Assembly (NCBI GenBank): GCA_023375675.1
Contig: JALQBC010000005.1
Coordinates: forward strand, 1,240,001-1,304,000
From: Cytospora piceicola
Taxonomy: Eukaryota > Ascomycota > Sordariomycetes > Diaporthales > Cytosporaceae
Reading direction: 5' to 3'
Length of the DNA: 64,000 nucleotides
The notes under the pieces were generated by a model, which was not told the DNA's origin, ran no database searches, and saw only the letters and a list, made by a program, of their open reading frames with translations. The position numbers were made by a program, and so were the translations under genes. Below, one piece after another: positions 9,395 to 21,329 of the stretch (position 1 is its first letter; every line of letters starts with the position of its first letter).

Positions 9395-11090
9395 GGGTTC
9401 CTATCACATCGTCTTTTCCCCTCGCCGTCCCACTCACCATGCCCCATTCATCATATCTGCCGAAAAACTGAGCCGCCCGACAACGCCGAGAAATCCCACG
9501 AATGAATAGCTAGTCCGATGGTCATGCCCAGTGGTGCACTGACCAGGATTCTTTTGCCCATGCCTGGGTTTCCATTGAGCAGGATTGGTCTTTGCTCCGA
9601 AGACAGTGATCAGTCCCACCTTCGTCCACGTCTCAAGACAGACTCGAAGTCAGAACCGAGTAGGGGGGAAAGAGCTTGAGTGCTGATGTGCCTCACAACA
9701 ATGGGTCTGAAGTCGAGGAGCTCAGAATCATGACAGCATTTGGTGGCAAAGAGAAAGCAGACAATCACCTGCCATGCCATTCGCGCGGCTGGAGAGGAAT
9801 ACAAAGGCGGCATGATCGAGGATGGGGACCTCCTCTAGACTTCTAGAGTTTCTGTAAAAGTATGGCGATGGCAGTTTCAGCAGAGAGCTAAAGGGTCTCC
9901 CGTCTCCCGCCCTATTGTTCTCGTCACGGGATGACTCTCTCGGCCGAGATACGCGACGACATGTGCGCTGTTGTGTGATGCTCCAGTGACATGCGGGGAA
10001 CAGGGGTTGAGGGCGCGCTAAAACGGCACCCCAGAGACGGAATGGAGACAAGCAAGCTTTCCCCTGACAGGCGGTGACGACAGGCCAGCACATCTAAGTC
10101 CTTTCTGTCGACAAAGGTACCCGTGTAGACTATTACATAACCTAACCGCGCGGTTGTCTGCAGTTCTCCTGGGGAGTCCCCTAATTCTTTTCGAAACCTG
10201 TTGGGGGAGGTGGTGATCTTGATCATTGACGAAGATATGCACATCCGAGTCACTAAAAAAAAAAAAGGAGAGAGATCGACGTGGAAAACTGCGAGGCCGC
10301 TCGCTCGGGGAACCAGGGGGTGAGAACTCCTAGATCGGAGCCCAGCCCCCGGTGGGAGTGACGTGCAGCCCGCGAGCAGGGGGTGCCAAGGTGCCAGGCG
10401 ACGTCGGGGCTTGGACGAGGCTGAGGCCGCTGACCATCAAGGCTCCCAAAATCGGAGATTAATCAGTCTGTCCGTATTTTGGAGACGCAAAGGGCGCTGC
10501 GATATCGCACTGCCAGCTGGTTGGGTATCTGGCAGCGGTAGAAATGAGGGATAGATAGGAGACTGTTTCTTTACTGGCCCTCGTCGGGAAACATGATAAT
10601 AGATTGTGTCTTGGTGGTATCGGCGCTGCAAAGACGGGACGACGACCAGCTCGTTGGTTGGCGAGGCTGGCAATCTTATCGGAAGTCCTGGATCAAGGAG
10701 CATTAGCTCTGATCTGATCCGCAGCCGATCAATGCCTAGTCAATCCCGTGTGGTAAGAAATGAAGGTGACGGGACAAATCGTCGGTGAGGTCATGACCCG
10801 TCACTTTCTTGTGACACTCGGCTCGATGATCGGTGTGAGGTTGAAGCATCAAGCATTCCAAAGGTTGCAGTTGCAACGAGGGAACGAAAGGAACGAGGCA
10901 GCTGCGAGGTTGACGGTTTGACGTCTGGGCGCGAGCTTTGATCTGTATTACATAAAACAGTCCGGGCCAGTTAGAGTTGTTGCCGAGGTCCGCACGTGCC
11001 CATTACTGGACGCTAAAATGCTAAAATGACGGGCCAGACGGTAGACGGGCCAAGACTTCCCATTCGGCCTGCTCGGGTATGTACCGTAAC

Positions 11091-11154
11091 GGACTATACT
11101 ACTATACTAGCAGACTAGTATACTTATAATCGTACTAGTATAGTCTAGTAGTCC
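11091..11154. repeat. Imperfect inverted repeat, AT-rich
   Basis: Arms of 20 bp starting GGACTA and ending CTATACTAG pair at 16 of 20 positions across a 24-bp centre that itself holds ACTAGTATACT. It could form a cruciform or be the remains of a small inverted-repeat element; no target-site duplication was seen. Confidence 0.6.
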
Positions 11155-11173
11155 TGGCAGTTTACAGTACATA

Positions 11174-11223
11174 GCAGTCAGGGCAGTCAGGGCAGTCAGG
11201 GCAGTCAGGGCAGCCAGGGCAGG
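11174..11223. repeat. 10-bp tandem repeat
   Basis: Five units of GCAGTCAGGG, the last one changed to GCAGCCAGGG. Confidence 0.85.
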
Positions 11224-12469
11224 CCTAGTAAAACCTCTCTCGAGGGGTCCATCTTCACGGCGGCAAACACCGGGCCAGAACGAACTCGTAGTCGACGGGC
11301 AAAGAAATGGCGTGTTTGTTCCTTAATTGATTACTTGAGAAATATTGAAGATCCGGGGACTGGACTTTGGTCATTTTTCTGGTCACATGGGCCAGTTTTT
11401 GGAAATCTGGGCTCAGGGACTCGACGAGCCTGCGCTGTCGTAACTTGTCGCTGTGCTTTGCCAACAAAGCTAGACTTTTGACTGGTTGTTGATTGGTTAA
11501 GGTGACAAAGAAATACTCGCTTGCTTGCACCGCTTTGATTTCCATTACACAATCCACAGCTGAGCCAACTTGGCGGCCACACTTTTGCCATCTTTTCGCC
11601 ATCCTCGCCATCCTCGCCATCCTTGATAAATTTCTGTCTTGATGGTGGTGTTTTTTTTTTCCTTCTCTTCCAAGGATAACATGGTCCAGGTCCCTTCAGG
11701 TGCCAAGCCCAGTTCGTACGCAACACACACACATACTCTCTCTCTCTCTCTCAACTGACAGACACTATTCATTAATTGGGATTGAGTTTTTTTTTTTTTT
11801 GGCTGGATCTTTTGTCGGCTATCGTCCCGGCTGACATCCACGTCCATATATATTATACACACACACTCACATACACACATACACGCTACCGTGTTGTTAC
11901 CGTACCACACCAGTACCATACCAGTTGCCTCACCCTCCACGCTACCAATACACCCTACACCTCATCCTACCTAGCAGCTCTGGACTTCCCGGAAAACCGT
12001 TGTTATAATCTTCAACGGTTGTAATAATCCTCACCGGGCCACTCTGTCATCCTCTCTCCCTTTGCTTGGATAGAGATAAAACCACTCCAAGGGAGGCTTC
12101 TCATCACTTGTCACCCACTTACTCACCCCCTTCTTAAATACACCGGAAAACACCACATCCACTCCCATCATCTATTCAATCTTGTTACGAGTCACGACCT
12201 GTGCCCACGCCCACGGACTCGGGTCTTACTTTTACATAGAACCACATAGGCTCTTCCCCCGCAGGCAGTTTTATTTCTTTACCTAAGACTCATTCCTCCT
12301 TGACTAATAGAAAGCATTTTCACGGTCATAAATCCTCACGTGAAACTCTTGACCGTTACCATCTTTCCTACCATTCCTCCCTATCTGAGCCCAGCAGACT
12401 TTTGGTCCCCCTTCCTACCCAAAAGCCCCCTTCCTCCGCTTTGCTCCGAGTTCCACTCTCTGCCACTCA

Positions 12470-14500
12470 ATGGCCCTGGCCCTTCTACCAGCAGCGAATA
12501 CGGCCCTCGACGGACTGACCGTCGAGTGCCGACCGGCGAGCTACAAAACTCCGGCCGAGGTCCCTGAGCCGTCCTCGTCCCCCCCTTCCCCCCCGTCTCC
12601 CCAGTCCCCCCAGCTTATGAACGATCGCTCCTCCTTCTCGTCCATCAGGGAGGACGACACCCATCTTGCTCAAGCCTTCACTGCTTCCAAGGTCTCCCGC
12701 TACAGCAAGCCACCGCAAAACGCCCAGCTCATCCAGGACGACCGATTCTCCTCTGATATGGGTACGATGGTCCAGCATGCTGAATTTTTCCCACCCGTTA
12801 CTCAACCTGGCAGTCGTCTGCACGGTAATTGGTTTCCAGCCGACAATTTCAAGGGATGGAAGCAGATCAACGTGAGGGGGAGGCTGGCGAGCCGTAGCTT
12901 CAGCGACCTCGCGTCGCTGAGCCTCGCCTGGGACACCAGGCCAGTCCCCGTCCGCCGCCCGTCCAAGGTCACCGGCGACTCCTGCATAGAGAGGCTGCCT
13001 CTGGAGCTGCTCAGCTCCGTCATCAACCTCCTCCTTCTTGACGTGCCCCCGAACGGCATCACGAAGCGGAACATAGACCTGATGTCGCTTCTGCTCACCT
13101 CCAAGAAGATCCACGGCGCCACCCTCCTTACCCTGTATCGCCAGATCACCATCCCTCACTCCAAGATCTTCCAGAAGTTCCTCGCCCACGTGTCCTGCCA
13201 CCAGCCCCTGGGGACGCTGGTGCGCCGCTTCGACTTCTGCCACTTCAACCCCTCGACCCTGTTCGAGACGGCCAGCGAGCGCTCCCAGGCCCGCAACCTG
13301 ACCTCGGACACGCTCCTCCAGGCGCTGGACCTGACCCCGCACCTGCAGGAGTTCCTGGCCCAGGAGCACATCGACGACGACCTGGACGCCCGGGTCCTGC
13401 GGAAGCTCTTCTTCGGCTTCGAGCGGATCCAGGCCCTGGACTTCTGCGGCTGCTCCGCCGCCTCCTTCCGGGACTCGTTCACGAGCACCATCCTCTCGGC
13501 CGACTGGTCCCAGTCCCCGCTGCTGCTCAAGAGGCTCTCCCTGCACAGGTGCAACACCCTCGCGCCCCCCGTCCTCGAGGCCCTGCTCGCCCACCTCCCC
13601 GAGGTGACCCACCTGGACCTGGCCGGCACGCGCATCACCGACGCCGCCCTGGCCGGCATCCCCCGCTCCGCCCGCATCACCCACCTCAACCTGGCCAAGT
13701 GCAACAACCTGTCGGCCGACGGCATCATGGCCTTCGTCTCCACCCACCCGGCCGTCACCAGGGGCTCGCTCGTCTGGCTCTCCCTGGCCACCGACGCCCG
13801 CACCCACGAGATCTTCGACGCCGACGCCGTCCGCCGCCTCCTGCCCCTGCTCCCCGCGTCCCTCAAGTCGCTCTCCCTCAAGGGCAGCCGCATGGACAGG
13901 TCGCACATCCCCCTCCTGCGGCCCCTCACCAAGCACCTGGAGGAGCTGGCCCTGGGCCGCGGCCTGGGCGTCAACGACACCAACGGGCTCTTCGTGCCCG
14001 ACGAGCCGCCCCCGCCGGACGACGGCGACGCCGAATCGCTTTCCTCGTCCTCGTCCTCGGACGCGGGCTCGGACGCGGCCAGCAGGCACAGCAGCCAGCA
14101 GCAGCAGGCGCTGGACGAGTGGGTGCCGCACGCGCTGCGGTACCTCGACCTCTCGGACATGTGGCACGGGGAGCTGGACCTGCCGACGCTGTACAACACG
14201 GCGGGGTGCGCGCTGCTGACGAGCACCACGGGCCCGCTCGAGGTCGTCGAGGTGTCCGAGGACGTGGCCCGGCGGCTCGCCAAGGGCCACGCCCCGCTGA
14301 CGCGGCTGGGCTGGCGCGTCAGCGAGCTGGGCAGCCGGACCTGGATCGTGCGCGTCGGCGCGCCCGACGGCGGCGCCGGCGCCGGCGCCGCCAGGTGGTG
14401 GAAGATGGGCGCCGAGAACTGGGGCATGAGGAAGGTCCCCGTCGCCCGGGCCGAGGTCGGCGGCATGTACGGGAGTTATATGTTTGCGAGGAAGCTGTGA
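12470..14500 (+). CDS. F-box-like leucine-rich repeat protein
   Basis: Single exon, 676 residues, very GC-rich. Residues about 172-215 (CIERLPLELLSSVINLLLL then LMSLLLTSKKIHGATLLTLY) have the pattern of an F-box, which docks SCF ubiquitin-ligase substrate adaptors to Skp1. Leucine-rich repeats of the AMN1/FBXL kind follow from about 350, for example VTHLDLAGTRITDAAL and ITHLNLAKCNNLSADG, then LKSLSLKGSRMDRSHI. The N-terminal 150 residues are Ser/Pro-rich and disordered, and a Ser/Asp/Gln-rich linker interrupts the repeats near 515-545. The C-terminus (RTWIVRVG, WWKMGAENWGMRKVP) is compact. The likely role is recognition of substrates for ubiquitylation; the substrate is unknown. The large antisense open frames in this interval are mirrors of the GC-rich coding strand. 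Confidence 0.8.
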   Translation: MALALLPAANTALDGLTVECRPASYKTPAEVPEPSSSPPSPPSPQSPQLMNDRSSFSSIREDDTHLAQAFTASKVSRYSKPPQNAQLIQDDRFSSDMGTMVQHAEFFPPVTQPGSRLHGNWFPADNFKGWKQINVRGRLASRSFSDLASLSLAWDTRPVPVRRPSKVTGDSCIERLPLELLSSVINLLLLDVPPNGITKRNIDLMSLLLTSKKIHGATLLTLYRQITIPHSKIFQKFLAHVSCHQPLGTLVRRFDFCHFNPSTLFETASERSQARNLTSDTLLQALDLTPHLQEFLAQEHIDDDLDARVLRKLFFGFERIQALDFCGCSAASFRDSFTSTILSADWSQSPLLLKRLSLHRCNTLAPPVLEALLAHLPEVTHLDLAGTRITDAALAGIPRSARITHLNLAKCNNLSADGIMAFVSTHPAVTRGSLVWLSLATDARTHEIFDADAVRRLLPLLPASLKSLSLKGSRMDRSHIPLLRPLTKHLEELALGRGLGVNDTNGLFVPDEPPPPDDGDAESLSSSSSSDAGSDAASRHSSQQQQALDEWVPHALRYLDLSDMWHGELDLPTLYNTAGCALLTSTTGPLEVVEVSEDVARRLAKGHAPLTRLGWRVSELGSRTWIVRVGAPDGGAGAGAARWWKMGAENWGMRKVPVARAEVGGMYGSYMFARKL

Positions 14501-15558
14501 GTGGGGGGGGGGGGGACGACACATTCCTCTCTTTTCGTGTTTTTTTGAAGAAAAGGAACACCCACGATATGGCGTAAAGGGGAGAGGACGGGTCGGAGTT
14601 TTCATGACATGACGGGATCACGAATCATCACGAATTTGCATTTTTTGTTATGTGTTGTCGAGTTTCGGAGTTCTTTTGACGGTTTTTGGGAGGGGTCTGG
14701 AAAGCGTTTAACGGACATACCCTTGGAAAATCGACTGGGAATACGAAGGCGCGAGGGCGGAGGCGTTGGCTAGTTCATACCATCTCATCATCAAGCATTG
14801 TAGTATATATATCGGTATTCGGTTATCAATTACACGCGAAGGAGGAAACATGACTTAGCAGCAGCAGTATGAGCGCCAATCAATCTCCGGTCGAATTTCC
14901 ATACAATAGTATGTCAGAAAATGTCTAAAATATATCATGAAGCACTTGTTTGTCAACGGCACGCACTGTCGTGTCGGTAAGGATGCGATGCTTATAGAAG
15001 ATTGATCACGGGGGAAGCTCGTTGGGGACAGCCGAGGTTATATGCATCTACCCACGGAGGAGACCTTAGACACACGCCCTCTTATGCATCAAAAACACTG
15101 TGGTCCAGCAGCACATTGTAACCGAGTAACTGATACATTGTATATAGATAGGTTCATTACCATAACTAGAGTCTCCCAGTAGACGTCCCAGGCTGTCAGA
15201 CCTACCAAATCCTTTTCATCCATCCAGAGGCAACCACTGCTCCTCCAATGTTCTCCTATCTCTCGACGTCCTGTCCCACGGTTTTATTCCATGCACTCCG
15301 TCGTTTCCACGGGTATCTTGAGTGATTTGAAGCATGCGGAGACCGGCTATACATAGCAAAATTGCAAAAGCAAATCCAATTCAAAAAGCAAATAAGGAAG
15401 CACGGACAGGCCCGGTGACTGGCAAGCTAGCCAGTCGTTGTTTTATGGATCACAGTCTCATCATGTCCCCTTGATAAGCATCGTGTTCACTTCCGGTGTA
15501 GTCGGCGGCGGCGTTGCACCCTCTATGATATCGGGGAGGACATCAATTGTGGAGTTTT
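14501..15558. other. Intergenic, convergent gene ends
   Basis: About 1.06 kb between the 3' ends of the F-box and ING genes. AT-richer than the genes, with a G9 run just after the stop at 14500. Nothing gene-like seen. Confidence 0.5.
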
Positions 15559-17866
15559 CTATCTCCCGTTGATTTTTTTCCCTGGAGCCGTCATTTGCTT
15601 CTTGCAGTCATCGCAGTACCATTTCACTATAACCAAAATCAGCTCATAGTCCTCTTGTCTCGACGGGGGGGGGGGTATAAGGGGGCAAAAGCGTAGCCAT
15701 GCATGCAGGAGCAACTTACCGTTCTTCCCGGGCGCAACCTTCAGGCCCACACAGCCGAGATGGAACCACTCTCTCTTGCAATCCTCGCCGTCGCATCCCA
15801 CCATCTGGCCGTAACTGACTTGATTACAGTAGCAGTAAGTCTCCTCGTTGGGGTCGATCCCGTCGTTCTCGTCCTCATGAATGCTGGGGGGTCCATCGTC
15901 TGCCTTGCTCTGAGCAAGGGCCTTCTGTACGGCAACTGCGTGAGCCGCCGAGGCGCCCTTCTTGTGACTTCTCTTGGGAACTGCTGGCGTCTCCGAGTTC
16001 CTCGAGGGACGGGACCGGGGGTTGTTGTTGTTGTTATTGTTACTGTTGGCGGTGGGGTTGTCGGGGAAGCTGCCAATCGCTGGTGTCGAGGGCTTGCTTG
16101 CCCTGCCGCTCTTGGTGGTTGTCACCGGCTGTGTAATTATAGGCGTAGCGGCCGCCGGTGTAGCCTCTTTTCGCACCTCTACCTCGTCGGCTGGCTTGGC
16201 CGAGCCCTCTTTCTTCTGGCCACCGGCAGATTGTGGCGTTGGGGCCCTTTCGCTTTGTTGCCTCGCGGGTTCACTCTTCGCAGTAGCACTTGGTGGTTCC
16301 ATTTGTGTCTTTGGTGCATCATTATTAGGCACACGGGAGCCGTTGTTCTGCGTCGGGATCTCGATCGGCATAGGCACACTGCCATTTGGTTTGTTCGCGG
16401 CGACTGAGGGCGGCCTTTGCCGGTTATTGTCCGCGTTGGAAGCCAGTGAGCCTTGACGGGCTCTCGCAGATTGTGGACGACCAGGTACGGAAGGCGCAGG
16501 AGACGCTCGGGGTGGTTTCGAGGGGTCCGGAAATGCGCCGATGACAGGTGACGAGGTGACGGACGGTGTTTGACCAGGACCGCCTCTGTGATGCTTGAGT
16601 CAGCCTAAACAGCAACGTGAGACGAGCTCGGATGAGAACTGACCTTTTCTTCGCCTGCCCGGTGGAGTTGGGCAGCGCCTTGCGCTTCTTTGGAGCTGGT
16701 TGCTCCGGGGCAGGGGTCGCCCGCGGGCTTTCCGACGCCTTACCCTTGGAATTCTTCCCATTTGCGTACACTGCTGCCAGTGCCCGGTCTGAAGGGTTAC
16801 CCCCATTCGCAGGCTTTTCGGCCTTGCGCCTCTTGGGAGCTGGTGTGTTGCTGGCAGGAGCCTGGCCGATGATCCCCAAGCCGACAGTCGCGGGCGACTC
16901 AGCGTTGGCAGCATTAGCCGCGTTTTTTCGTTTTGTATGGCTCTGCGACTTCTTGCTAGGCTCTCCTTTGCCCTTGCCTTCATGGTCGTCGTGCTCAGAA
17001 TCGTGTGTATGGTTGTTCCTCTGGCTCTTCTTGGCAGCGACAGCTTGCTTCCGCGCTTCGCTACGCGCAGCAGCAGCCTCTTCTGCGACGAATTGAGCCG
17101 CGGCAGAAAGGTTGGCAGCTCCCTCCCTGCGAGTTTTCTCGGCCTGGCTGTTGAGCGCACGCACGGCTCTGTTCTCTGGGTAGGCCCAATGTGAGTCGCT
17201 TCCCCACTTGGCCTCCTCACTGAACTCGCCCTCGAGGTGCGGCCATATGTTCTCGATGCGGTTGACCTGTTTCTGAAGCGCATCATTCGCAGTGGATATG
17301 ACGTGGTTCTTTTCCTCCAATGATACTAACATTTCTTGTATTTTGAGGGCGGTTTGTCGGAAGAGGTGGCGGCGCGCTAGATTGCTGTCATCGTAGACGC
17401 TTGTCGTGGTCGAGCCATTCGCAGAGCCTGATGGCACGGCAATACCACTGGCAAATATTCCGCTGGAGCTATTCTGGGTGCTCATAGGGGCTGATGCAGG
17501 CGCGATGGTACTCGAGGTATCGTTCATCGGTCGTACTGGTTCTGGAGGAGGAGACTCGAGGGCGGCTTGGACGAGTTGGAAGAGGGTCTCTTGCGGGGCG
17601 AAGATCTTGGCGTCGACCTCCTTGAGGAGAGTGAAGTGCCGTACCAGCTCTTTCGGAAGAGCCGTGATGGCATCGGCGAAGTGAGTTACGCCTGGGAAGA
17701 TGTCTATGGGTTGTTCGGCCGCATTGGCGCCGGAGAGCGACTCTCGGGGGGCGAGACGGCTGGATCCCGAATTCGTTCTGGGGGGGTTCGTTCTTGTCTG
17801 ACGGACGGGTTGAGCCCTCCGACTGGAGGACGAGGGCTCACTCGGAGGGACCTTTGCGGTTTTCAT
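15559..17866 (-). CDS. ING-family PHD-finger chromatin protein
   Basis: Exons 16644-17866, 15720-16585 and 15559-15626 (introns GTCAGT..CACAG, 58 bp, and GTAAGT..TATAG, 93 bp) give 718 residues. ING proteins are subunits of histone acetyltransferase or deacetylase complexes and read H3K4me3. The N-terminal ING region is in two parts: [26 protein letters not shown] (broken here as residues about 62-87) and a helical segment with [19 protein letters not shown] (about 165-230). A long Lys/Ala/Ser-rich linker with several basic clusters follows. The C-terminal PHD finger (about 656-705) has the C4HC3 pattern CYC..CDGEDC..WFHLGC..WYCDDC, with the aromatic-cage Tyr and Trp present. The second intron splits the finger, and only the splice restores VKWYCDDC. 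Overall layout and length suit the Pho23-like, Rpd3-complex branch better than the short Yng2 type; that placement is inference. Confidence 0.88.
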
Positions 17867-18740
17867 CTTGGTCGGTCTAGAGAGGGAGGAGGGCAGTGTG
17901 GGTTTGGGAGGCAGGTGATCGCGGTGAATTGACGGATGCGAATTTCAACTCGGAACAGCAGATCCAACTCTGCGCTCGAGTAGCAGTTGGGAGCTTCTCA
18001 ATAGGATGCAGAGACTAATGGAGAATAAGATAGAAGAATTTAGTTGATGTCACGCTTTGGCCATTCTGTTTAACAACCAAAGACCTAGTAGTTCGAGTGA
18101 TCCGAGCTGTGCAGAGTCGAGGGGAGGAGAGAAATGGGACAGAAGAGAGGACGAGGAGGGAGGGAACGTGTCGAGCGGCCGGCATTGTCTAACACGGTAT
18201 TGCTTGGTACCAATGTACCGGTGCATTGCAGTGGTGTCGGCCGATTGGAGATTTGGGGACTCTATGGTGGGCTTGGCTTTGGCTGGAGAGCTCCTAGCGC
18301 CTGCTTCAGAACCACCTGCTACTGCTGCACGGGTGCAGGTGACAGGGAGGCACTGATTTTTCGAAGAGAGCAGTGACGCAATCGGCACCGACACGGCGAC
18401 CGATAAGATAAGCTCATCCAAGCTCATCATACCAGTATCATCCTTATAGCCGTCACGGGGTATATGTGCCACACTACACACACACACAGCTAGCAGAGTC
18501 AGGCGTATGTCCCGAGTTTTGTGATACAACCACAATGCATGTCTTGTCTATAGCCAGCCATGGTGATGAATAATGCTGTAAACTTGGGCCCTTGCTTGGC
18601 AGTTTGTCCTGTTCTTCTAGAGGACCCCTGCTGGATATCAACTCTAACCCCAATAGAACGCATTGAAAACACACGAAATTCGAAAAACGCCAGCATCTCA
18701 ACCGTCATGTCTCCTACCCTTTCCACCTAGTAAATGTCGG
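17867..18740. other. Intergenic
   Basis: Promoter side of the ING gene and 3' side of the prenyltransferase gene. Short unbiased open frames only. Confidence 0.5.
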
Positions 18741-19914
18741 TCAATGTTGCTTTGTGGCCTTTCGAGGCTTCTCATCCATGTCCTTCTGCTTCTGTCTCCA
18801 CTGCCACTCAATCAAGACGGGCAAGAAGTGCCACAAGTCGAACTCGGGCCACATACACTTGAGAAAGTACATCTGAGTATCCTGATGGCACTGCCACAGC
18901 ATGAAGTCGCTCAGTCTCTCAACGCCGCTCGTCCGAACGAACAAGTCCAGATGAGGGTCTCCAGCAGTGTACAGGTGGTTTGTCAGAGTCTCAGGTGTGA
19001 TGGTCTCAGGATCGGGGTATCTTGTGGTATTGGATGAGCTGCGTTGAGGGGATGACTCGGGGTGATGCAGGGTTGATGCCGTCGACGAGACAGACTCGCG
19101 ACCGTCAAGTCCTGGCGAGGGCGGTGCAGAAGGAGTCTCGTCGATGGGCGGGAGGTCAGGTCGCGAGAGATTTCTGGACTTGATGGTCTGGGATATACGG
19201 GTCTGCGAGAAAGGCGACTCTTTAGGTGGAGGAGTCGAGAGGTAATCCTGGACTGTGGTCCGGACTGCGTGTGTCATCTCCTCTCTGGACCCATATGGGA
19301 AGCAGATGTTTAGGATGGCCCTAGACAATACTGTTAGAAGGCCTTCATGAACAAAGCATCATTTCTTGAACAAACCCAGAATTGTTGCTGGTGGACTGCA
19401 CAGCTCTGTCCACGTATTCCAGCACATCGTTGGGTATCATCTCTCGCTTTCCACAAATCTTAATTCGGGCACCATATCTGTCCAGGACCTCTCCATGCTG
19501 CATGAGTTGTGAGAGTTTGGTCTTGGCCAGCAACATCAGACCATCGACTTCTCGCTTTGGCCTGTTGAAGTTCTCGATGCTGAAAGCATAGACTGTGACC
19601 ACTTTGACACCGCACTTGTAGCAGACTTCTAGGATCTAATCGCAGGTTAGTATGTTCCTCTTTAAAGAATTAGGACGGGAGCTGTGGCTTACCCTTGCCA
19701 GAGCCTCAAAACCCAAGTGGTGGCCCTCCAGAATCTCGATGCTATGGTCCTTCGCATAGCGCCTGTTTCCATCCATGACAAACGCGACATGCTGAGGTAT
19801 GGGGCCTTGCTTGAGAGCCCCTATAACAAGCTCATGAGCCTGCTGCATAATCCATTCTGCCGGTGGTGAGCTCAGCAGCCAATTGAAGATATGGGATGTG
19901 AATAGGTCAGACAT
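18741..19914 (-). CDS. cis-Prenyltransferase (dehydrodolichyl diphosphate synthase)
   Basis: Exons 19693-19914, 19376-19635 and 18741-19320 give 353 residues. The enzyme adds isopentenyl units in cis to farnesyl diphosphate at the ER membrane to make the dolichol backbone for glycosylation. Motifs in order: [16 protein letters not shown] (catalytic Asp, residues about 45-60), [35 protein letters not shown] and [19 protein letters not shown], the last carrying the diphosphate-binding R-x-SG. An insertion of about 85 residues rich in Ser/Pro, with SPGLDG and SSPQRSSS, lies before the last motif, as in other filamentous fungi. Introns: GTAAGC..GATTAG (57 bp) and GTTTGT..GTCTAG (55 bp). The gene shares a 529-bp divergent promoter region with the Dsc2-like gene, another ER membrane function. 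It is of the Rer2/Srt1 type; which paralogue cannot be told. Confidence 0.92.
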
Positions 19915-20443
19915 TGTAACGGGACACGCAGGAGGTGACGAAGAGAAGGACAATGACAGTGACAGTGAAGTGAAGTAAGAAGTTGTCGCTGACGATGTTT
20001 AGACCTGCCGAGTTTCCTCAGGCTTCATTCATCATTAGAAACAACCACTGCATATGAGATCGGCGGTCGACAGTTTGTTTGCCAGCCCGGGGCCACGGGC
20101 CACATATGCTCTGATCCCTGCCAGTTTTCTCTAGTTTACAGGGTTTCAGGGTTTGCAGGGATCTCCGATGCCCATCACACTAAGCTTTAATGGACACTTG
20201 GACATTCCACAGCTTTGACGATGACCGCATCTATGAACAGCAACTCAGATCAATTCTACTGCTGCATTCCGTTTCTCGGATACTGTAAATAACTGCCACG
20301 TTCATGTGGCCATAGGAAGTCCTAAAGTCTCTATCACTCACGGATATTAGGGACTTGGCTCTCCTTCAATCAACAGGCACCTTCCAACATTGCCGGAATG
20401 CATCGATAGCATCCAATTCAGTTCTGAAAGCTCCATAATCAAC
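19915..20443. promoter_or_regulatory. Divergent promoter region
   Basis: 529 bp between the start codons of the prenyltransferase (minus) and the Dsc2-like gene (plus). A short GTTTACAGGGTTTCAGGGTTTGCAGGG stretch near 20136-20162 is a degenerate 9-bp repeat. No specific factor site was recognised. Confidence 0.4.
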
Positions 20444-21329
20444 ATGTCCTTTACGAATGCGCCTGTGACGAGAACGCTCGTCGTCGGGCTCGTCTCCTCC
20501 TCCATTGCATCCAGTCTCTTCGACATCAAGCACTACTTCTATATCCTGGTCGATTCCCATATTTGGAATTATCACCAACCATGGCGAGCCTTCATCTTCC
20601 AGCTCTGCTACACCAATTCGTCCGAGGTGCTGTTCGCTGCCATCACACTCTATAACCTGCGTGTAGTTGAGCGCATGTGGGGGTCTAGAAAATATGCCGT
20701 AGGTCTTTGTCGCTCGCTTACTTCCTGAAGGATACCCTGCTAACTTGGGATCATGGCAGTCCTTCCTCCTCGTCTCCGGCCTCTTGACAAGCGTCCTCAC
20801 GCCCGCTATCCTCATCTTCCTCCTCCGGCCCCTAACAGGTGGCCTGTTCAACTATCTCCCCGCCGGATCTACCCCCATAATCTTCGCGATCCTGGCACAA
20901 TACCACGCCATGATTCCCCATATTTACAAGTACCGCATGGCCCTGACAACGTCGTCCTCTGCCACGACCGACGATGCGGCAGGCCTGACGCTTAGTGACA
21001 AGTCCTATCGGTACTTCCTCGCCATGCAACTCGCCCTGTTCCAGTGGCCCGGATCTCTCTTGGGAGCGGCGGTCGGGTGGGTGGTGGGATACGCATGGCG
21101 GAATGACCTGTTGCCGACCCGGATGATTACGTGGCGACTCCCCGGATGGATGGTCGGTATGAGGACGCAGAAGAGGAGTCAGGAATTCGAAGGCCTCAGG
21201 AGGCGCCTTGAAGGCGAGAATGCGCCCAGTGCTACGGCGTCGGGCGTCCAAGACCAGGGTGAAGGTGATGCGGGAAGGAGGAGGACGTTGGGTCAGCAGG
21301 TGCTGGATCGGGTATCAGGGGCGATTTGA
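20444..21329 (+). CDS. Rhomboid-like ER membrane protein, Dsc2/UBAC2 type
   Basis: Exons 20444-20698 and 20760-21329 (intron GTAGGT..GGCAG, 61 bp, phase 0) give 274 residues. The family member Dsc2 is a rhomboid pseudoprotease in the Golgi/ER Dsc E3 ubiquitin ligase that cleaves SREBP-type factors in fungi. Membrane segments are visible at about 10-28 (TLVVGLVSSSIASSLF), 50-75, 86-110 (SFLLVSGLLTSVLTPAILIFLL), 118-132 and 170-190 (LLGAAVGWVVGYAW). The short loop WNYHQPWRAFIFQLCYTNS and RVVERMWGSRKY match the rhomboid L1 and TM2 region. No Ser-His catalytic dyad is evident. The family usually ends in a UBA domain; here the C-terminal 60 residues are a basic, Glu/Arg-rich tail with no visible UBA fold. 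I chose ATG 20444 over the in-frame 20390 because it begins directly at the membrane domain. Confidence 0.75.

Larger units (their letters stand above)
9395..12469. other. Long intergenic region and leader of the F-box gene
   Basis: About 3 kb with no convincing gene on either strand. It includes an imperfect inverted repeat, a 10-bp tandem array, several CA and CT microsatellites (11.72-11.76 and 11.86-11.89 kb) and a long pyrimidine-rich stretch (about 11.9-12.47 kb) that is probably the promoter and 5' leader of the downstream gene. Confidence 0.45.

Noticed and set aside
12485..14605. A 706-codon minus-strand open frame, and similar long antisense frames at 13156-14466, 5984-6898 and 45570-46763
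   Set aside because: They mirror GC-rich genes whose third positions are mostly C/G, which removes stops from the opposite strand. The translations are Arg/Gly/Ala-rich without domains.
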